A stretch of 64,000 nt of DNA from Streptomyces griseoloalbus (GCA_014650015.1 BMUD01000012.1:188567-252566); one strand, 5' to 3'; numbered from the stretch's first letter, positions 33,456-42,225 are shown. Notes: generated from the sequence alone by a model not told the origin. Program-made: numbers and translations.

Positions 33456-34547
33456 GTGCACGGTGAGTACAAGGTTCCCGGCGGCAAGCTGGTCGTCGTG
33501 GACGTGGACGTGGAGGACGGCGTGCTGCGCCACCCGCGCGTGGCGGGCGACTTCTTCCTCGAACCGGACGAGGCGCTGGACGCCGTGAACCGCGCCCTGG
33601 ACGGCGCCCCCGCCGACACCGACGCGGCAGGGCTCGCCGCGCGGATCGACGCGGCCCTTCCCGAGGGGACCGTGATGTACGGGCTGACCTCGGAGGGTGT
33701 CGGCATCGCGGTGCGCCGCGCGCTCGCGCACGCCACCGACTGGACCGACTACGACTGGCAGCTGATCCACGAGGGCCCGCAGTCCCCCGCGCTGCACATG
33801 GCGCTGGACGAGGTGCTGACCGCCGAGGTCGCCGCGGGGCGGCGTCCGCCGACGCTGCGCGTGTGGGAGTGGGGCGCTCCGGCGGTGATCATCGGCAGCT
33901 TCCAGTCGCTGCGCAACGAGGTCGACCCGGAGGGCGCCCGGCGGCACGGCATCGAGGTCGTGCGCCGGATCTCCGGCGGCGGCGCGATGTTCGTGGAGCC
34001 GGGCAACACGATCACGTACTCGCTGTCGGTGCCGGAGGCGCTGGTGCAGGGGCTGTCCTTCCAGGACAGTTACGCCTACCTCGACGACTGGGTGCTCGGC
34101 GCGCTGGGTGAGATGGGGATCAGGGCCTGGTACCAGCCGCTGAACGACATCGCCACCGACCAGGGCAAGATCGCCGGCGCCGCCCAGAAGCGGATCGTGG
34201 GTCCGGACGGCGGTCCCGGTGCGGTGCTGCACCACGTGACCATGGCGTACGACATCAACGCCGACACGATGCTCCAGGTGCTGCGCATCGGGCGGGAGAA
34301 GCTGTCCGACAAGGGCACCGGGAGCGCCAGGAAGCGGGTGGACCCGCTGCGCCGGCAGACCGGTCTGCCGCGCGGGGCCGTCATCGAGCGGATGATCGAC
34401 TCGTTCCGTGCCCGGTACGGGCTCGCCGACGGCAAGGTGACGGACGAGGAGCTGGCCCGCGCGGAGGCGCTGGCGCGGACGAAGTTCACCTCGCCGGAGT
34501 GGACCACCCGAGTCCCCCGAGTTCGGCGCGGACCATCCGCCCCCTGA
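33456..34547 (+). CDS. lplA: lipoate-protein ligase A family protein
   Basis: A 363-aa enzyme that attaches lipoate (via lipoyl-AMP) or a related acyl group to lipoyl domains. Residues 1-90 resemble the LplA accessory domain, placed N-terminally rather than C-terminally as in E. coli. The catalytic domain has LRVWEWGAPAVIIGSFQSLRNEV, RRISGGGAMFVEPGNTITYSL and the key lysine in GKIAGAAQKRI. GTG 33456 follows a GGAG at 5-8 nt. It lies 135 bp after the fluoride operon and may be independent of it. Confidence 0.9.
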   Translation: MHGEYKVPGGKLVVVDVDVEDGVLRHPRVAGDFFLEPDEALDAVNRALDGAPADTDAAGLAARIDAALPEGTVMYGLTSEGVGIAVRRALAHATDWTDYDWQLIHEGPQSPALHMALDEVLTAEVAAGRRPPTLRVWEWGAPAVIIGSFQSLRNEVDPEGARRHGIEVVRRISGGGAMFVEPGNTITYSLSVPEALVQGLSFQDSYAYLDDWVLGALGEMGIRAWYQPLNDIATDQGKIAGAAQKRIVGPDGGPGAVLHHVTMAYDINADTMLQVLRIGREKLSDKGTGSARKRVDPLRRQTGLPRGAVIERMIDSFRARYGLADGKVTDEELARAEALARTKFTSPEWTTRVPRVRRGPSAP

Positions 34548-34642
34548 ACCAACGGGGTCCGCCGCAGCCGTGAGCCCCCGGGGACGGTTGGCCGCCCGAA
34601 AACGCTGAGTGGTCGCAGTGCCCGGGCGCTCCGGTCTCCGCC

Positions 34643-35074
34643 TCACTGCCCGCGCGCCGTCACCAGCCCCGACTCGTAGGCGAACACGACCAGTTGGGCG
34701 CGGTCCCGGGCGCCCAGCTTGGTCATCGCCCGGCTGATGTGGGTCTTGGCCGTGAACGGGCTGATCACCATGTGGCCGGCGATCTCCTCGTTGGTCAGAC
34801 CGCGGGCGGCGAGCGCGGTCACCTCGCGTTCCCGGCGGGTGAGGCATTCCAGCCCGACAGGTGTGGCCCGGTCCGGGGGGCGTGCCACGAACTCGCCGAT
34901 CAGGGTCCGGGTCACCGCGGGCGACAGCAGGGCCTCGCCGCGCGCCACCACCTCGACGGCTTGGAGCAGGTCGGCCGGCTCGGTGTCCTTCAGCAGGAAA
35001 CCGCTCGCGCCCGCCCGCAGCGCCTCGAAGACGTACTCGTCCAGTCCGTAGTTGGTGAGGATCACCACGCGCAC
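34643..35074 (-). pseudogene. N-terminally truncated LuxR-family response regulator
   Basis: What remains (143 codons) is the end of the receiver domain (VVILTNYGLDEYVFEALRAGASGFLLKDTEPADLL) and a complete LuxR helix-turn-helix (LTRREREVTALAARGLTNEEIAGHMVISPFTAKTHISRAMTKLG). The first ~70 receiver residues with the phosphorylated aspartate are missing. Upstream of 35074 the frame stays open but homology stops, and the opposite strand begins to resemble another gene. No histidine kinase is adjacent. Inactive as a two-component regulator, though DNA binding by the fragment cannot be excluded. Confidence 0.75.
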
Positions 35075-35081
35075 GGCGGAC

Positions 35082-35230
35082 AGTTCCTTCGTCGTGCCGG
35101 CCTCCGCGCCGGAACTCCTCGCGCCCGCCTGGGCTCTGATGCGCGAGTCGCTGATCGCGGGGGCCGGCAGCCGGACCGGCAGGGACTCGCGGCCTACGGT
35201 GTCTCACTCGCCAACGCCTGTCCGTTCTGA
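35082..35230 (+). pseudogene. remnant of carboxymuconolactone-decarboxylase-like (AhpD-fold) gene
   Basis: One frame reads SFVVPASAPELLAPAWALMRESLIAG and then, after a shift, LAAYGVSLANACPF followed by a stop. Together they resemble the segment before the CxxC/CxxH centre of AhpD-like proteins (APELLAxAWxLMRESLxAG...EAVAxAVSLANxCPYC). At least one frameshift and loss of both ends are evident. It abuts the truncated response regulator. Confidence 0.45.
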
Positions 35231-35312
35231 AGGGTGTGGACATGGACAGCAGCCTGCGCTCCCGGAGCACCCGCGGTCGTCGTAAGGTGGCGGGCCGGTC
35301 GATGCCGAAGTA

Positions 35313-35589
35313 ACAGGACCTCGTACGGCACGCCCTGCGCACCTGGGACGGCTCGCACCCCTCCCTCACCCGGCACGGCTTCCCCGGCCGCGACGAACTG
35401 CCGGGCGCCCGCCTGGCGTTGCTGGCCGCCCTCGCGCCGTACCGGATCACGGACGAGGACGTGGCCGCGTGGCGCGGCCCGCAGCACACCGACCACTGCC
35501 TGGTGCACCTCGTCGCCTACGGCGCGTTCGCCGCCGTGGACCGCATCGAGACCGCCCTTTCCGCCCCGGCCACCGAGGAGGTCGTGTGA
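35313..35589 (+). pseudogene. C-terminal coding remnant, possibly of the same AhpD-like gene
   Basis: An open stretch with good codon bias encodes DLVRHALRTWDGSHPSLTRHG and continues through DELPGARLALLAALAPYRITDEDVAAWRGPQHTDHCLVHLVAYGAFAAVDRIETAL to a TGA at 35587. There is no start codon; an in-frame TAA sits at 35310. The helical character and position suggest it is the 3' end of the AhpD-like gene whose middle is at 35.1-35.2 kb, but I cannot prove the link. Confidence 0.4.
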
Positions 35590-35755
35590 CCCGCGTCGCC
35601 CACCCCCGCCGTGCGGCCGTGGCCGTCGGACACGCCTGCGTCACCGCCCGGGCACGGAGCGAGTTGACCCTTCCGCACCACAACAATGCGTGTGACACTG
35701 GCGTCCCGTCCGCAGTGCGGACTCCCTCCGCACCATTCCCCACGAGAAGTGCGCC

Positions 35756-36421
35756 GTGCGTTCCTTTCCTCTGCCGATCGCCCTGACCGCGCGCCTGTCC
35801 CCCGTGGTCGTACTCGCCGCGGCGGGCTGGGCCCTGACATCCGGTCCGTCGGCGGCGCCGCAGGCCGCCGAGAACGAGCCTCCCGGGAAGACGGAAACGC
35901 AGTCCGCGTCCGCCCCGTCCGAGACCCAGGCGGCGAAGACCTACGCCGCCGCGCCCGCGCCCTGCGAGAGCGTTGCCGAAAAGACCGTCAAGTCCCTTGT
36001 GCCGGGGGCCAGGACAGCGGGCAAGGAGATACCGTCCACGGACGCCGAGCTGCGCCGTACCTGCTCCTGGAACGCGCTCAAGGGCTACGAGTACCGCTGG
36101 CTCGACGTGTCCTTCGAGGTGCTGGCGTCGGACGAGGCGGCGGAGCAGACGTACGAGGGGCGCCTGGAGGACAAGGGCGGCGGGGGCGCGGTTCCCGGAC
36201 TCGGTGACGCGGCGTACTCCGTCGTGAACCTCACCACCGAGGACAAGCAGCAGACCCGTGAAGGTGTGGTGGTGGCTCGCGCCTCCAACGCGCTGGTGAT
36301 CGTGACGTACAACGGCAGCGACTTCGAGTCGAAGAAGGCGCCGAGCACGGACGAGATCAACAAGGGTGCCATCAAGGCCGCCAAGGAGGCGGTCGCCGCC
36401 CTGGCGGACGGGCGGCGCTGA
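35756..36421 (+). CDS. exported hypothetical protein, DUF3558-like
   Basis: A 221-aa protein with an N-terminal hydrophobic signal (PVVVLAAAGWALTSGPSAA), a Ser/Thr/Ala/Glu-rich linker (about 30-65) and a globular domain with APAPCESV and RRTCSWNALKGYEYRWLDVSFEVL, likely one disulfide. The CxW and VPGLGDAAYS pattern resembles DUF3558-type streptomycete lipoproteins, but the position where a lipobox cysteine would be expected (LAAAG-C) holds tryptophan. It is therefore more likely secreted or membrane-anchored. The GTG start has GAGAAG upstream. Function unknown. Confidence 0.7.
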   Translation: MRSFPLPIALTARLSPVVVLAAAGWALTSGPSAAPQAAENEPPGKTETQSASAPSETQAAKTYAAAPAPCESVAEKTVKSLVPGARTAGKEIPSTDAELRRTCSWNALKGYEYRWLDVSFEVLASDEAAEQTYEGRLEDKGGGGAVPGLGDAAYSVVNLTTEDKQQTREGVVVARASNALVIVTYNGSDFESKKAPSTDEINKGAIKAAKEAVAALADGRR

Positions 36422-36828
36422 CCAGGCGGTCCGCGCCCGGCCGGGCGCGCTCGTCGACCTCCTGCACCGATGCGGAATTGATGGTTCCGTGACATCCCTC
36501 ACACCGCACTCCCGATCTGTGCGGCTCGCTTAGTAGAAGGCGCGCTGGCGACATGGGGGACTTGTCCGTCTTGCCGTAAACGCGGGGCGGGCCGAGGGGG
36601 ATGGTGATCCGGTGGGTGGCCGCGGGTCGGGGCTTCTCCGCCCGGCGACGGTTCCTGACGGGGCGGCAGGCGCTCCGCAGGCCGGGTCGCGGGCAGGTCT
36701 GCACGCCGTTCCGCCCGCCGCAAGACCTTCGCGGACCTACGAGGGGCAGTAGTAGCAGGGCCCTTTGCGCCCGGTGCCGGGCCGTCCCAAGAATGACCAG
36801 CCTCCGGACAGCAGGGGTGAGGTCACGC
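36422..36828. other. 407-bp non-coding region upstream of CAP protein
   Basis: No open frame here has convincing coding character. A short inverted repeat CCGCAC-N9-GTGCGG occurs at 36504-36524, and a small hairpin GCCCGGTGCCGGGC near 36771. The length would allow a structured leader for the secreted CAP-domain protein, as is common for streptomycete cell-wall genes, but I find no recognisable cyclic-di-AMP (ydaO) riboswitch core. Confidence 0.4.
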
Positions 36829-37737
36829 ATGGGCAGGCATCGTCATCAGCAGCACTACCGGCGGACAGTCGTAGCGGCGGTCGCCATGAGCGTCATAGGC
36901 ATACCCTCCGTCGCCATGGCCTGCACGGACTGGCCCGGCGACGGGGAACGCCAGGAGCGGAGCAGCGCCGGCCCGGACGCGGCCGAGTACAGGTGGGGCG
37001 GCCCCGACTGGTACAGCCGGTGGAGCAGCCAGCAGCACGGCGAGCCCACGGCGGTACCGACGGACACACCGACCGCCACCGCGAGCCCTTCCAAGGCCGG
37101 CGCACCGAAGCACAGCAGCGCCAAGCCGTCGCACAAGCCGACCCACAAGCCGAAGAAGACGGCCCCCGAGGCATCCGCCTCCCGCCCCACCACCGCGGCC
37201 CCGAAGCCCACCACGGCGGCTCCCAAGCCCACCACCACGGCTCCGAAGCCCACCACAGCGGCTCCAAAGCCCACCACAGCGGCCCCCAAGCCCACCGCGG
37301 CCGTCCCCGACCCCACCGCCGGTGCTTCGAGCCCCGCCGCGACGGGCGGCACCCAGGCCTCCACAGCCGTCGCCAGGGTCGTGGAACTCGTCAACGCCGA
37401 GCGCGCCAAGGCCGGCTGCTCCCCGGTGAAGGTGAACGCCACCCTGACCGGGGCCGCACAGAAGCACAGCGAGGACATGGCGGCGAGCGGCAACATGTCC
37501 CACACCGGCTCGGACGGCTCCTCGCCCGGCGACCGCATCACCCGCGCCGGCTACAACTGGAGCACCTACGGCGAGAACGTCGCCTACGGCTACTCCACTC
37601 CCGAGCAGGTGATGGCCGGCTGGATGGCCAGTCCCGGCCACAAGGAGAACATCGTCAACTGCGCGTTCAAGGAGATCGGTGTCGGTCTCGCGCAGCCGGG
37701 CGGCTACTGGACCCAGGACTTCGGCACGGCGCAGTAG
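36829..37737 (+). CDS. secreted CAP/SCP-domain protein with Pro-Thr-rich stalk
   Basis: A 302-aa exported protein. Signal peptide at residues 1-31 (TVVAAVAMSVIGIPSVAMA), a charged spacer, a Thr/Pro/Ala/Lys stalk (about 80-175) and a C-terminal CAP domain. CAP features are VVELVNAERAKAGCSPV, AAQKHSEDMAASGNMSHTG, YGENVAYGYSTPEQVMAGWMASPGHKENIVN and GVGLAQPGGYWTQDFG. The GHKENI block is the family signature 2. The bacterial YkwD-like role is unknown; proposals include cell-wall association and lipid binding. ATG 36829 fits the signal peptide, with GAGG 8-11 nt upstream. Confidence 0.9.
   Translation: MGRHRHQQHYRRTVVAAVAMSVIGIPSVAMACTDWPGDGERQERSSAGPDAAEYRWGGPDWYSRWSSQQHGEPTAVPTDTPTATASPSKAGAPKHSSAKPSHKPTHKPKKTAPEASASRPTTAAPKPTTAAPKPTTTAPKPTTAAPKPTTAAPKPTAAVPDPTAGASSPAATGGTQASTAVARVVELVNAERAKAGCSPVKVNATLTGAAQKHSEDMAASGNMSHTGSDGSSPGDRITRAGYNWSTYGENVAYGYSTPEQVMAGWMASPGHKENIVNCAFKEIGVGLAQPGGYWTQDFGTAQ
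37201..37305 (+). repeat. five 21-bp coding repeats (KPTTAAP stalk)
   Basis: Five consecutive 21-nt units, each encoding (P)KPTTAA(P) variants, begin at 37201, 37222, 37243, 37264 and 37285. Units differ by a few synonymous or conservative changes (CCGAAGCCCACCACGGCGGC type). They form part of the stalk of the CAP protein and are prone to length variation. Confidence 0.9.
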
Positions 37738-37753
37738 GCGCCGTCCGCTCACG

Positions 37754-37779
37754 CGCGCCGGTGCCCTGCCATCGGCGCG
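37754..37779 (+). terminator. hairpin after CAP gene
   Basis: CGCGCCG (37754-37760) pairs with CGGCGCG (37773-37779) across a 12-nt loop, 17 bp after the CAP stop codon. A 7-bp GC stem between convergent genes is a plausible terminator. Confidence 0.35.
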
Positions 37780-37835
37780 ACGTACGCCGGACAGGGGTCA
37801 CCGTCAGTGAGAAGGGGACACGCGAAAACGCGAAC

Positions 37836-38840
37836 CTACATGAGTGCCGGGATGATCTCCCCGCCGTACGCGTCGATCGTCGTCTCCTGCGCGTCGTGCA
37901 TGTCGTACAGGGCGAAATGGTCCACACCCAGCTCGCGCAGTGCCTTCAGCTTCTCGATGTGCGCCTCGGCCGGGCCGAGCAGGCAGAACCGGTCGACGAT
38001 CTCGTCGGGGACGAAGTCCGTGGACGGGTTTCCGGCCCGCCCGTGGTGGCTGTAGTCGTAGCCGTGCCGTTCCCCGATGTACGCCGTCAGCGCCTCGGGG
38101 ACCATGCCCGAGTGCTCGCCGTAGCGGGCGACCAGGTCCGCGACGTGGTTGCCGACCATGCCGCCGAACCAGCGGCACTGCTCACGGGCGTGGGCCAGGT
38201 CGTCACCGACGTACGCCGGGGCGGCGACGCAGACGGTGACGGAGGCGGGGTCGCGCCCGGCCTCCGCCGCCGCGGCGCGGACGGCCTTCACCATCCACTC
38301 GGTCAGATACGGATCGGCGAGCTGGAGGATGAAGCCGTCGGCCTTCCGCCCGGCGAGGGCGAGCGCCTTGGGCCCGTACGCCGCCATCCAGACGGGCAGC
38401 TTGCCGTTCCTCACCCACGGGATCCGCAGCGGCTGCCCGTCGATCTCGGTCTCGCGTCCCTCGGCGAGATCACGGATCGCGTCGATCGCCTCGCCCAGGC
38501 GGGCCAGGGTGTTGGGTTTGCGTCCGGCGACGCGCATGGCGGAGTCGCCGCGGCCGATGCCGCAGACGGTGCGGTTGCCGAACATGTCGTTGAGGGTGGC
38601 GAAGGTGGAGGCGGTGACCTCCCAGGTGCGGGTGCCCGGGTTGGTGACCATCGGGCCGACCTTCAGCTTCGTGGTGTTGGCCAGAATCTGGCTGTAGATC
38701 ACGAACGGCTCCTGCCACAGCACGGCGGAGTCGAAGGTCCAGCCGTGGGTGAAGCCGTTCCGTTCGGCGCGCTTCATCAGGCCGACGACCCGCGAGGCCG
38801 GCGGGTCGGTCTGCAGTACGAGTCCGAAGTCCATGCGCAT
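37836..38840 (-). CDS. LLM-class F420-dependent oxidoreductase
   Basis: A 334-aa TIM-barrel luciferase-like (LLM) enzyme. The start MRMDFGLVLQTDPPASRVVGLMKRAE, the strand KVGPMVTNPGTRTWEVTASTFATLND and GRGDSAMRVAGRKP are typical of the F420-type LLM subfamily that co-occurs with dihydropyrimidinase genes. It lies 5 bp downstream of the dihydropyrimidinase gene. The reaction in pyrimidine or hydantoin catabolism is not established; it could supply or consume the dihydro compound using F420. Two starts are possible (38840 or 38834). Confidence 0.85.
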   Translation of the reverse strand: MRMDFGLVLQTDPPASRVVGLMKRAERNGFTHGWTFDSAVLWQEPFVIYSQILANTTKLKVGPMVTNPGTRTWEVTASTFATLNDMFGNRTVCGIGRGDSAMRVAGRKPNTLARLGEAIDAIRDLAEGRETEIDGQPLRIPWVRNGKLPVWMAAYGPKALALAGRKADGFILQLADPYLTEWMVKAVRAAAAEAGRDPASVTVCVAAPAYVGDDLAHAREQCRWFGGMVGNHVADLVARYGEHSGMVPEALTAYIGERHGYDYSHHGRAGNPSTDFVPDEIVDRFCLLGPAEAHIEKLKALRELGVDHFALYDMHDAQETTIDAYGGEIIPALM

Positions 38841-38845
38841 TGTCC

Positions 38846-40249
38846 CTAGTCGAGGTACTGGCAGGTGGAACGTGGGGTGTAGACACCGTGTCCGGCGCGC
38901 CCGGTGTACTCCCGCTCGGTGATGACGGGGACACCGCGCGACAGGACGGTCTCCACGCGGCCGGTGACCCGCTTGCCCTCGTACGCCGAGTAGTCGACGT
39001 TCATGTGGTGGGTGTCGGCGGAGATGACCTGCTCGGCGTGCGGGTCGTAGATCACGACGTCGGCGTCCGCGCCCGGCGCGATGGTGCCCTTCTTCGGATA
39101 GAGGCCGAACATCCGGGCCGGGGTGGCGCAGGCGATCTCGATCCAGCGGCGGCGGGAGATGTGCCCGTCGAGGACGGCCTGGTGGAGCAGGTCCATGCGG
39201 TTCTCCACGCCCGGGAGACCGTTGGGGATCTTGGAGAAGTCGCCGCGGCCGAGCTCCTTCTGGCCGACGAAACAGAAGGGGCAGTGGTCGGTGGAGACCA
39301 CCTGGAGGTCGTTGGTGCGCAGGCCCCGCCACAGCGCGGCCTGGTGCTCCTTCGGCCGCAGCGGGGTGCTGCACACGTACTTGGCGCCCGCGAAGTCGGG
39401 CTCGGCGAGGTTGTCGGTGGACAGGAACAGGTACTGCGGGCAGGTCTCGCCGAAGACGTTCAGGCCGTCGTCGCGGGCCCGGGCCAGCTCGGCGACCGCC
39501 TCCGTCGCGGAGACGTGCACCACGTACAGCGGGGCGCCGGCGACCTGGGCGAGCCGGATGGCGCGGTGGGTGGCCTCGGCCTCCAGCAGGGCCTTGCGGA
39601 CCTCGCCGTGGAAGCGGGGGTCGGTCTCGCCGCGGGCGAGGGCCTGCTCGACGAGCACGTCGATCGCGATCCCGTTCTCGGCGTGCATCATGATCAGCCC
39701 GCCGTTCTCGGCGGAGCGCTGCATGGCGCGCAGGATCTGGCCGTCGTCGGAGTAGAAGACCCCCGGGTAGGCCATGAACTGCTTGAAGCTGGTCACGCCT
39801 TCCTCGACCAGCAGGTCCATCTCCTTGAGCGTCTCCTGGTTCACATCGGAGACGATCATGTGGAAGCCGTAGTCGATGGCGCAGTTGCCCTCGGCCTTGG
39901 CGTGCCAGGCGTCCAGGCCGTGGCGCAGGGAGTGGCCGACGCTCTGCACCGCGAAGTCGACGATGGTGGTGGTACCGCCCCAGGCGGCGGCCCGGGTGCC
40001 CGTCTCGAAGGTGTCGGAGGCGAAGGTGCCGCCGAACGGCAGCTCCATGTGGGTGTGGGCGTCGACGCCGCCCGGGAGGACGTACTTCCCCGTGGCGTCG
40101 ATGGTCCGGTCGGCGGTGAAGGTCTCGGCGGCCGGGGTGGCCGAGGCGGCGAGGGCGGCGATGCGGCCGTCCTCGATCAGGACGTCGGCGTGGATCTCGT
40201 CGGAGGCGGTGACGACGAGGCCGCCACGGATGACGGTACGGCTGCTCAT
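38846..40249 (-). CDS. hydA: dihydropyrimidinase / D-hydantoinase
   Basis: A 467-aa amidohydrolase opening dihydrouracil, dihydrothymine or 5-substituted hydantoins to N-carbamoyl amino acids. Metal ligands are in GGVDAHTHMELPFGG (HxH), the carboxylated lysine region VTSFKQFMAYPG, VVHVSATEAV and the aspartate of VVSTDHCPF. The C-terminal GTIAPGADADVVIYDP is standard. ATG 40249 has GAGGGAG 5 nt upstream. Genes for the next steps (C-N hydrolase, aminotransferase) are encoded upstream in the same direction. Confidence 0.94.
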   Translation of the reverse strand: MSSRTVIRGGLVVTASDEIHADVLIEDGRIAALAASATPAAETFTADRTIDATGKYVLPGGVDAHTHMELPFGGTFASDTFETGTRAAAWGGTTTIVDFAVQSVGHSLRHGLDAWHAKAEGNCAIDYGFHMIVSDVNQETLKEMDLLVEEGVTSFKQFMAYPGVFYSDDGQILRAMQRSAENGGLIMMHAENGIAIDVLVEQALARGETDPRFHGEVRKALLEAEATHRAIRLAQVAGAPLYVVHVSATEAVAELARARDDGLNVFGETCPQYLFLSTDNLAEPDFAGAKYVCSTPLRPKEHQAALWRGLRTNDLQVVSTDHCPFCFVGQKELGRGDFSKIPNGLPGVENRMDLLHQAVLDGHISRRRWIEIACATPARMFGLYPKKGTIAPGADADVVIYDPHAEQVISADTHHMNVDYSAYEGKRVTGRVETVLSRGVPVITEREYTGRAGHGVYTPRSTCQYLD

Positions 40250-40742
40250 GGTGCTCCCTCTCCTCACGTGTTCGGTGCTGTCAGGGGGCGGTCAGCGGTC
40301 CGTGGGCGCCGGGGGGCGCGGTCGCGGTAGAACCGTCGGCGGTCGCGGACCTCGCGCAGGGTGGCCAGGTCCGGGTCGCGGCCGACGAGCCGGCTCCCGC
40401 TCGGCGAAGGCCTGCACCCGGGGGTCGTCCCGCGACAGCTCCTCCCAGGACCGGACGGCCTCGCCGCCGAGCATCCGGTGCAGCACGGGGGCCTCGGCGG
40501 CGCGGTCGGCCAGCAGCCGCCCGGTGGCTCTGCCACCGCGGTAGCCGCACAGCACGATCCGGCCCCGGCGCTCCCCCCGCCCGCCGAGTCCGGCGCGGAG
40601 CCGGCCGTCGCCCTCGCCGCCGCCGGCCTGCCGGGCGACGCGCTCCCGGTCGCGCGGTACGTCGTCCACGGCCGGCCGCTCCCCCGCCGTGCCGCGGACG
40701 CGGTGGGCGGGGTCGCTGACGACGAGGCTGTTGGGCCAGGTG

Positions 40743-40886
40743 ATTGAGGCACAAGACGGCGACCCGTCGCGGCCGGTCGAGCCGGTCCGCGCCGGCGACC
40801 ACCTCGGGCTCCCCGGCGAGCACCCGCTCCAGCGCGCGTACCTGCCGGACCGACAGGGCCGGTGCCGAGGGTTCCCAGGTGGTCAT
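40743..40886 (-). pseudogene. PucR-family regulator, N-terminal remnant
   Basis: The first ~48 codons from ATG 40886 encode PALSVRQVRALERVLAGEPE followed by VVAGADRLDRP, the start of a PucR-type purine/pyrimidine catabolism regulator. The frame then loses homology. From 40742 down to 40268 the minus strand still shows coding bias in shifting frames (for example IVLCGYRGGRATGRLLADRA, and REVRDRRRFYRDRAP near 40.3 kb) but no complete domain. The region separates the aminotransferase from dihydropyrimidinase and looks like a decayed regulator and possibly a second gene. Confidence 0.55.
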
Positions 40887-40898
40887 GGCGGGGTCCTT

Positions 40899-40948
40899 GT
40901 GTTCGGTGTACCGCTACTGGATGGTGTTCGGTGTACCGCTACTGGATG
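40899..40948. repeat. 25-bp perfect tandem duplication at the aminotransferase 3' end
   Basis: The 25 nt starting GTGTTCGGTGTACCGCTACT occur twice back to back, at 40899-40923 and 40924-40948. The distal copy contains the last codons and stop of the aminotransferase gene (minus strand); the other copy lies just downstream in the gap before the pucR remnant. Confidence 0.92.
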
Positions 40949-42225
40949 CTCCTCAGAGCGCTCTCGAGGATCGCGGCGCCCTCCTCGGCCTCCGCGACGT
41001 TGAGGGACAGCGGCGGGGCGATGCGCAGGGCGCTGGTGTCGTGGCCGCCGCCCTTGCCGATGAGCAGACCGCCCGCGCGGGCCGCCTCGAGGACGGCGGA
41101 CGCCGCCTCGGGGTGGGCCTCGTCGGTGCCCGGCCTGGTCAGTTCGACGCCGATCATCAGCCCGCGTCCGCGCACCTCCCGGACGGCCGGAACGTGGGCG
41201 CCGACGGCCCGCAGCCGCTCGATGAGCAGGCCGCCCACCCGGCGGGCGTTGCCCTGGAGGTCGTGCTCCAGGTGGTAGTTGAGGTTGGCCAGGCCCGCCG
41301 CCATGGTGATCTGGGTGCCGCCGAAGGTGGAAATGCTGTTGGCGTCCAGGCAGTTCATGATCTCGGCGCGGGCGACGACCCCGCCGATGGACATGCCGTT
41401 GCCGATGCCCTTGGCGAAGGTCAGCATGTCGGGCGGTCCGCCGCGGCCGTGGGCCTGCCAGCCCCAGAAGTGCTCGCCGGTGCGGCCCCAGCCGGTCTGC
41501 ACCTCGTCGGAGATCCACAGGATGCCCCGCTCGTGCAGCACCTCGCGGAAGGCCGCGTAGAGGCCGTCGGGCGGTGAGGTGAAGCCGCCGACGCCCTGGA
41601 TCGGCTCGGCGATCAGCGCGGCGGGCGGGCGGGTGTGGCCGAGGAGGTCCTTGAGGTCGTCGACGCAGGCGGCGACGAAGTCGTAGTCGTCGAGGGCGGC
41701 GAACGGGCCTCGGGTACGCACCCCGCCGTGGACGTACAGCGTCTGGAGCGGGGAGAGGGAGGTCGGGGACCAGCCGCGGTTGCCGGTGATGCCGACCGCG
41801 CTGAACGAGCGGCCGTGGTAGCTGTTGCGCATCGCCAGGATCGTGTTGCTGCGGCGGTAGGTGGTGGCGAGCAGCAGGGCGGTGTCGTTGGCCTCGGTGC
41901 CGGAGGTGGTGAAGAAGACCCGGGCGTCCGGGATGCCGCTCAACTGGGCGATCCGCTCGGCCAGTTCCACCATCTGCCGGTTGAGGTAGAGGGTGGAGGA
42001 GTGGACGATCCGCCCGGCCTGCTCGCTCACCGCCTTGGTGACCTCGGGAAGGGCGTGGGCGGTCATGGTGGTGAGGATGCCGCCGAAGAAGTCGAGGTAG
42101 CGGTTGCCCGCGGAGTCCCAGACGTGGCGGCCCTCGCCGTGGGTGATCTCGATCGGCTCCTCGTAGTAGAGGGCGAGCCAGTCGGGGAGCACGGAGCGGT
42201 GGCGGCCCAGGAGGTCGTCGGTCAT
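40939..42225 (-). CDS. class III aminotransferase (beta-alanine/beta-amino acid type)
   Basis: A 428-aa PLP-dependent enzyme. FFTTSGTEANDTALLLA, the Asp of ISDEVQTGWGRTG that contacts the pyridine nitrogen, and the Schiff-base lysine in LTFAKGIGNGMSIGG identify a subgroup II (class III) aminotransferase. In a cluster with dihydropyrimidinase and beta-ureidopropionase-like genes the expected substrate is beta-alanine or beta-aminoisobutyrate, giving malonate semialdehyde; alanine-glyoxylate activity is an alternative. The start ATG overlaps the stop of the upstream C-N hydrolase gene (ATGA). Confidence 0.9.
   Translation of the reverse strand: MTDDLLGRHRSVLPDWLALYYEEPIEITHGEGRHVWDSAGNRYLDFFGGILTTMTAHALPEVTKAVSEQAGRIVHSSTLYLNRQMVELAERIAQLSGIPDARVFFTTSGTEANDTALLLATTYRRSNTILAMRNSYHGRSFSAVGITGNRGWSPTSLSPLQTLYVHGGVRTRGPFAALDDYDFVAACVDDLKDLLGHTRPPAALIAEPIQGVGGFTSPPDGLYAAFREVLHERGILWISDEVQTGWGRTGEHFWGWQAHGRGGPPDMLTFAKGIGNGMSIGGVVARAEIMNCLDANSISTFGGTQITMAAGLANLNYHLEHDLQGNARRVGGLLIERLRAVGAHVPAVREVRGRGLMIGVELTRPGTDEAHPEAASAVLEAARAGGLLIGKGGGHDTSALRIAPPLSLNVAEAEEGAAILESALRSIQ

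Noticed and set aside
36422-36828. Cyclic-di-AMP riboswitch upstream of the CAP protein
   Set aside because: Position and target would fit, but I could not find the conserved core elements; only short unrelated hairpins were seen.
37201-37305. Regular 21-bp repeats considered as a CRISPR array
   Set aside because: Units are contiguous without spacers and encode an in-frame Lys-Pro-Thr-Thr-Ala-Ala-Pro stalk. No cas genes are present anywhere in the window.
40268-40742. A second nitrilase or an intact small gene downstream of the pucR remnant
   Set aside because: Short stretches show coding bias and one end (REVRDRRRFYRDRAP) recalls a C-N hydrolase tail, but frames shift repeatedly and no catalytic motif is present.
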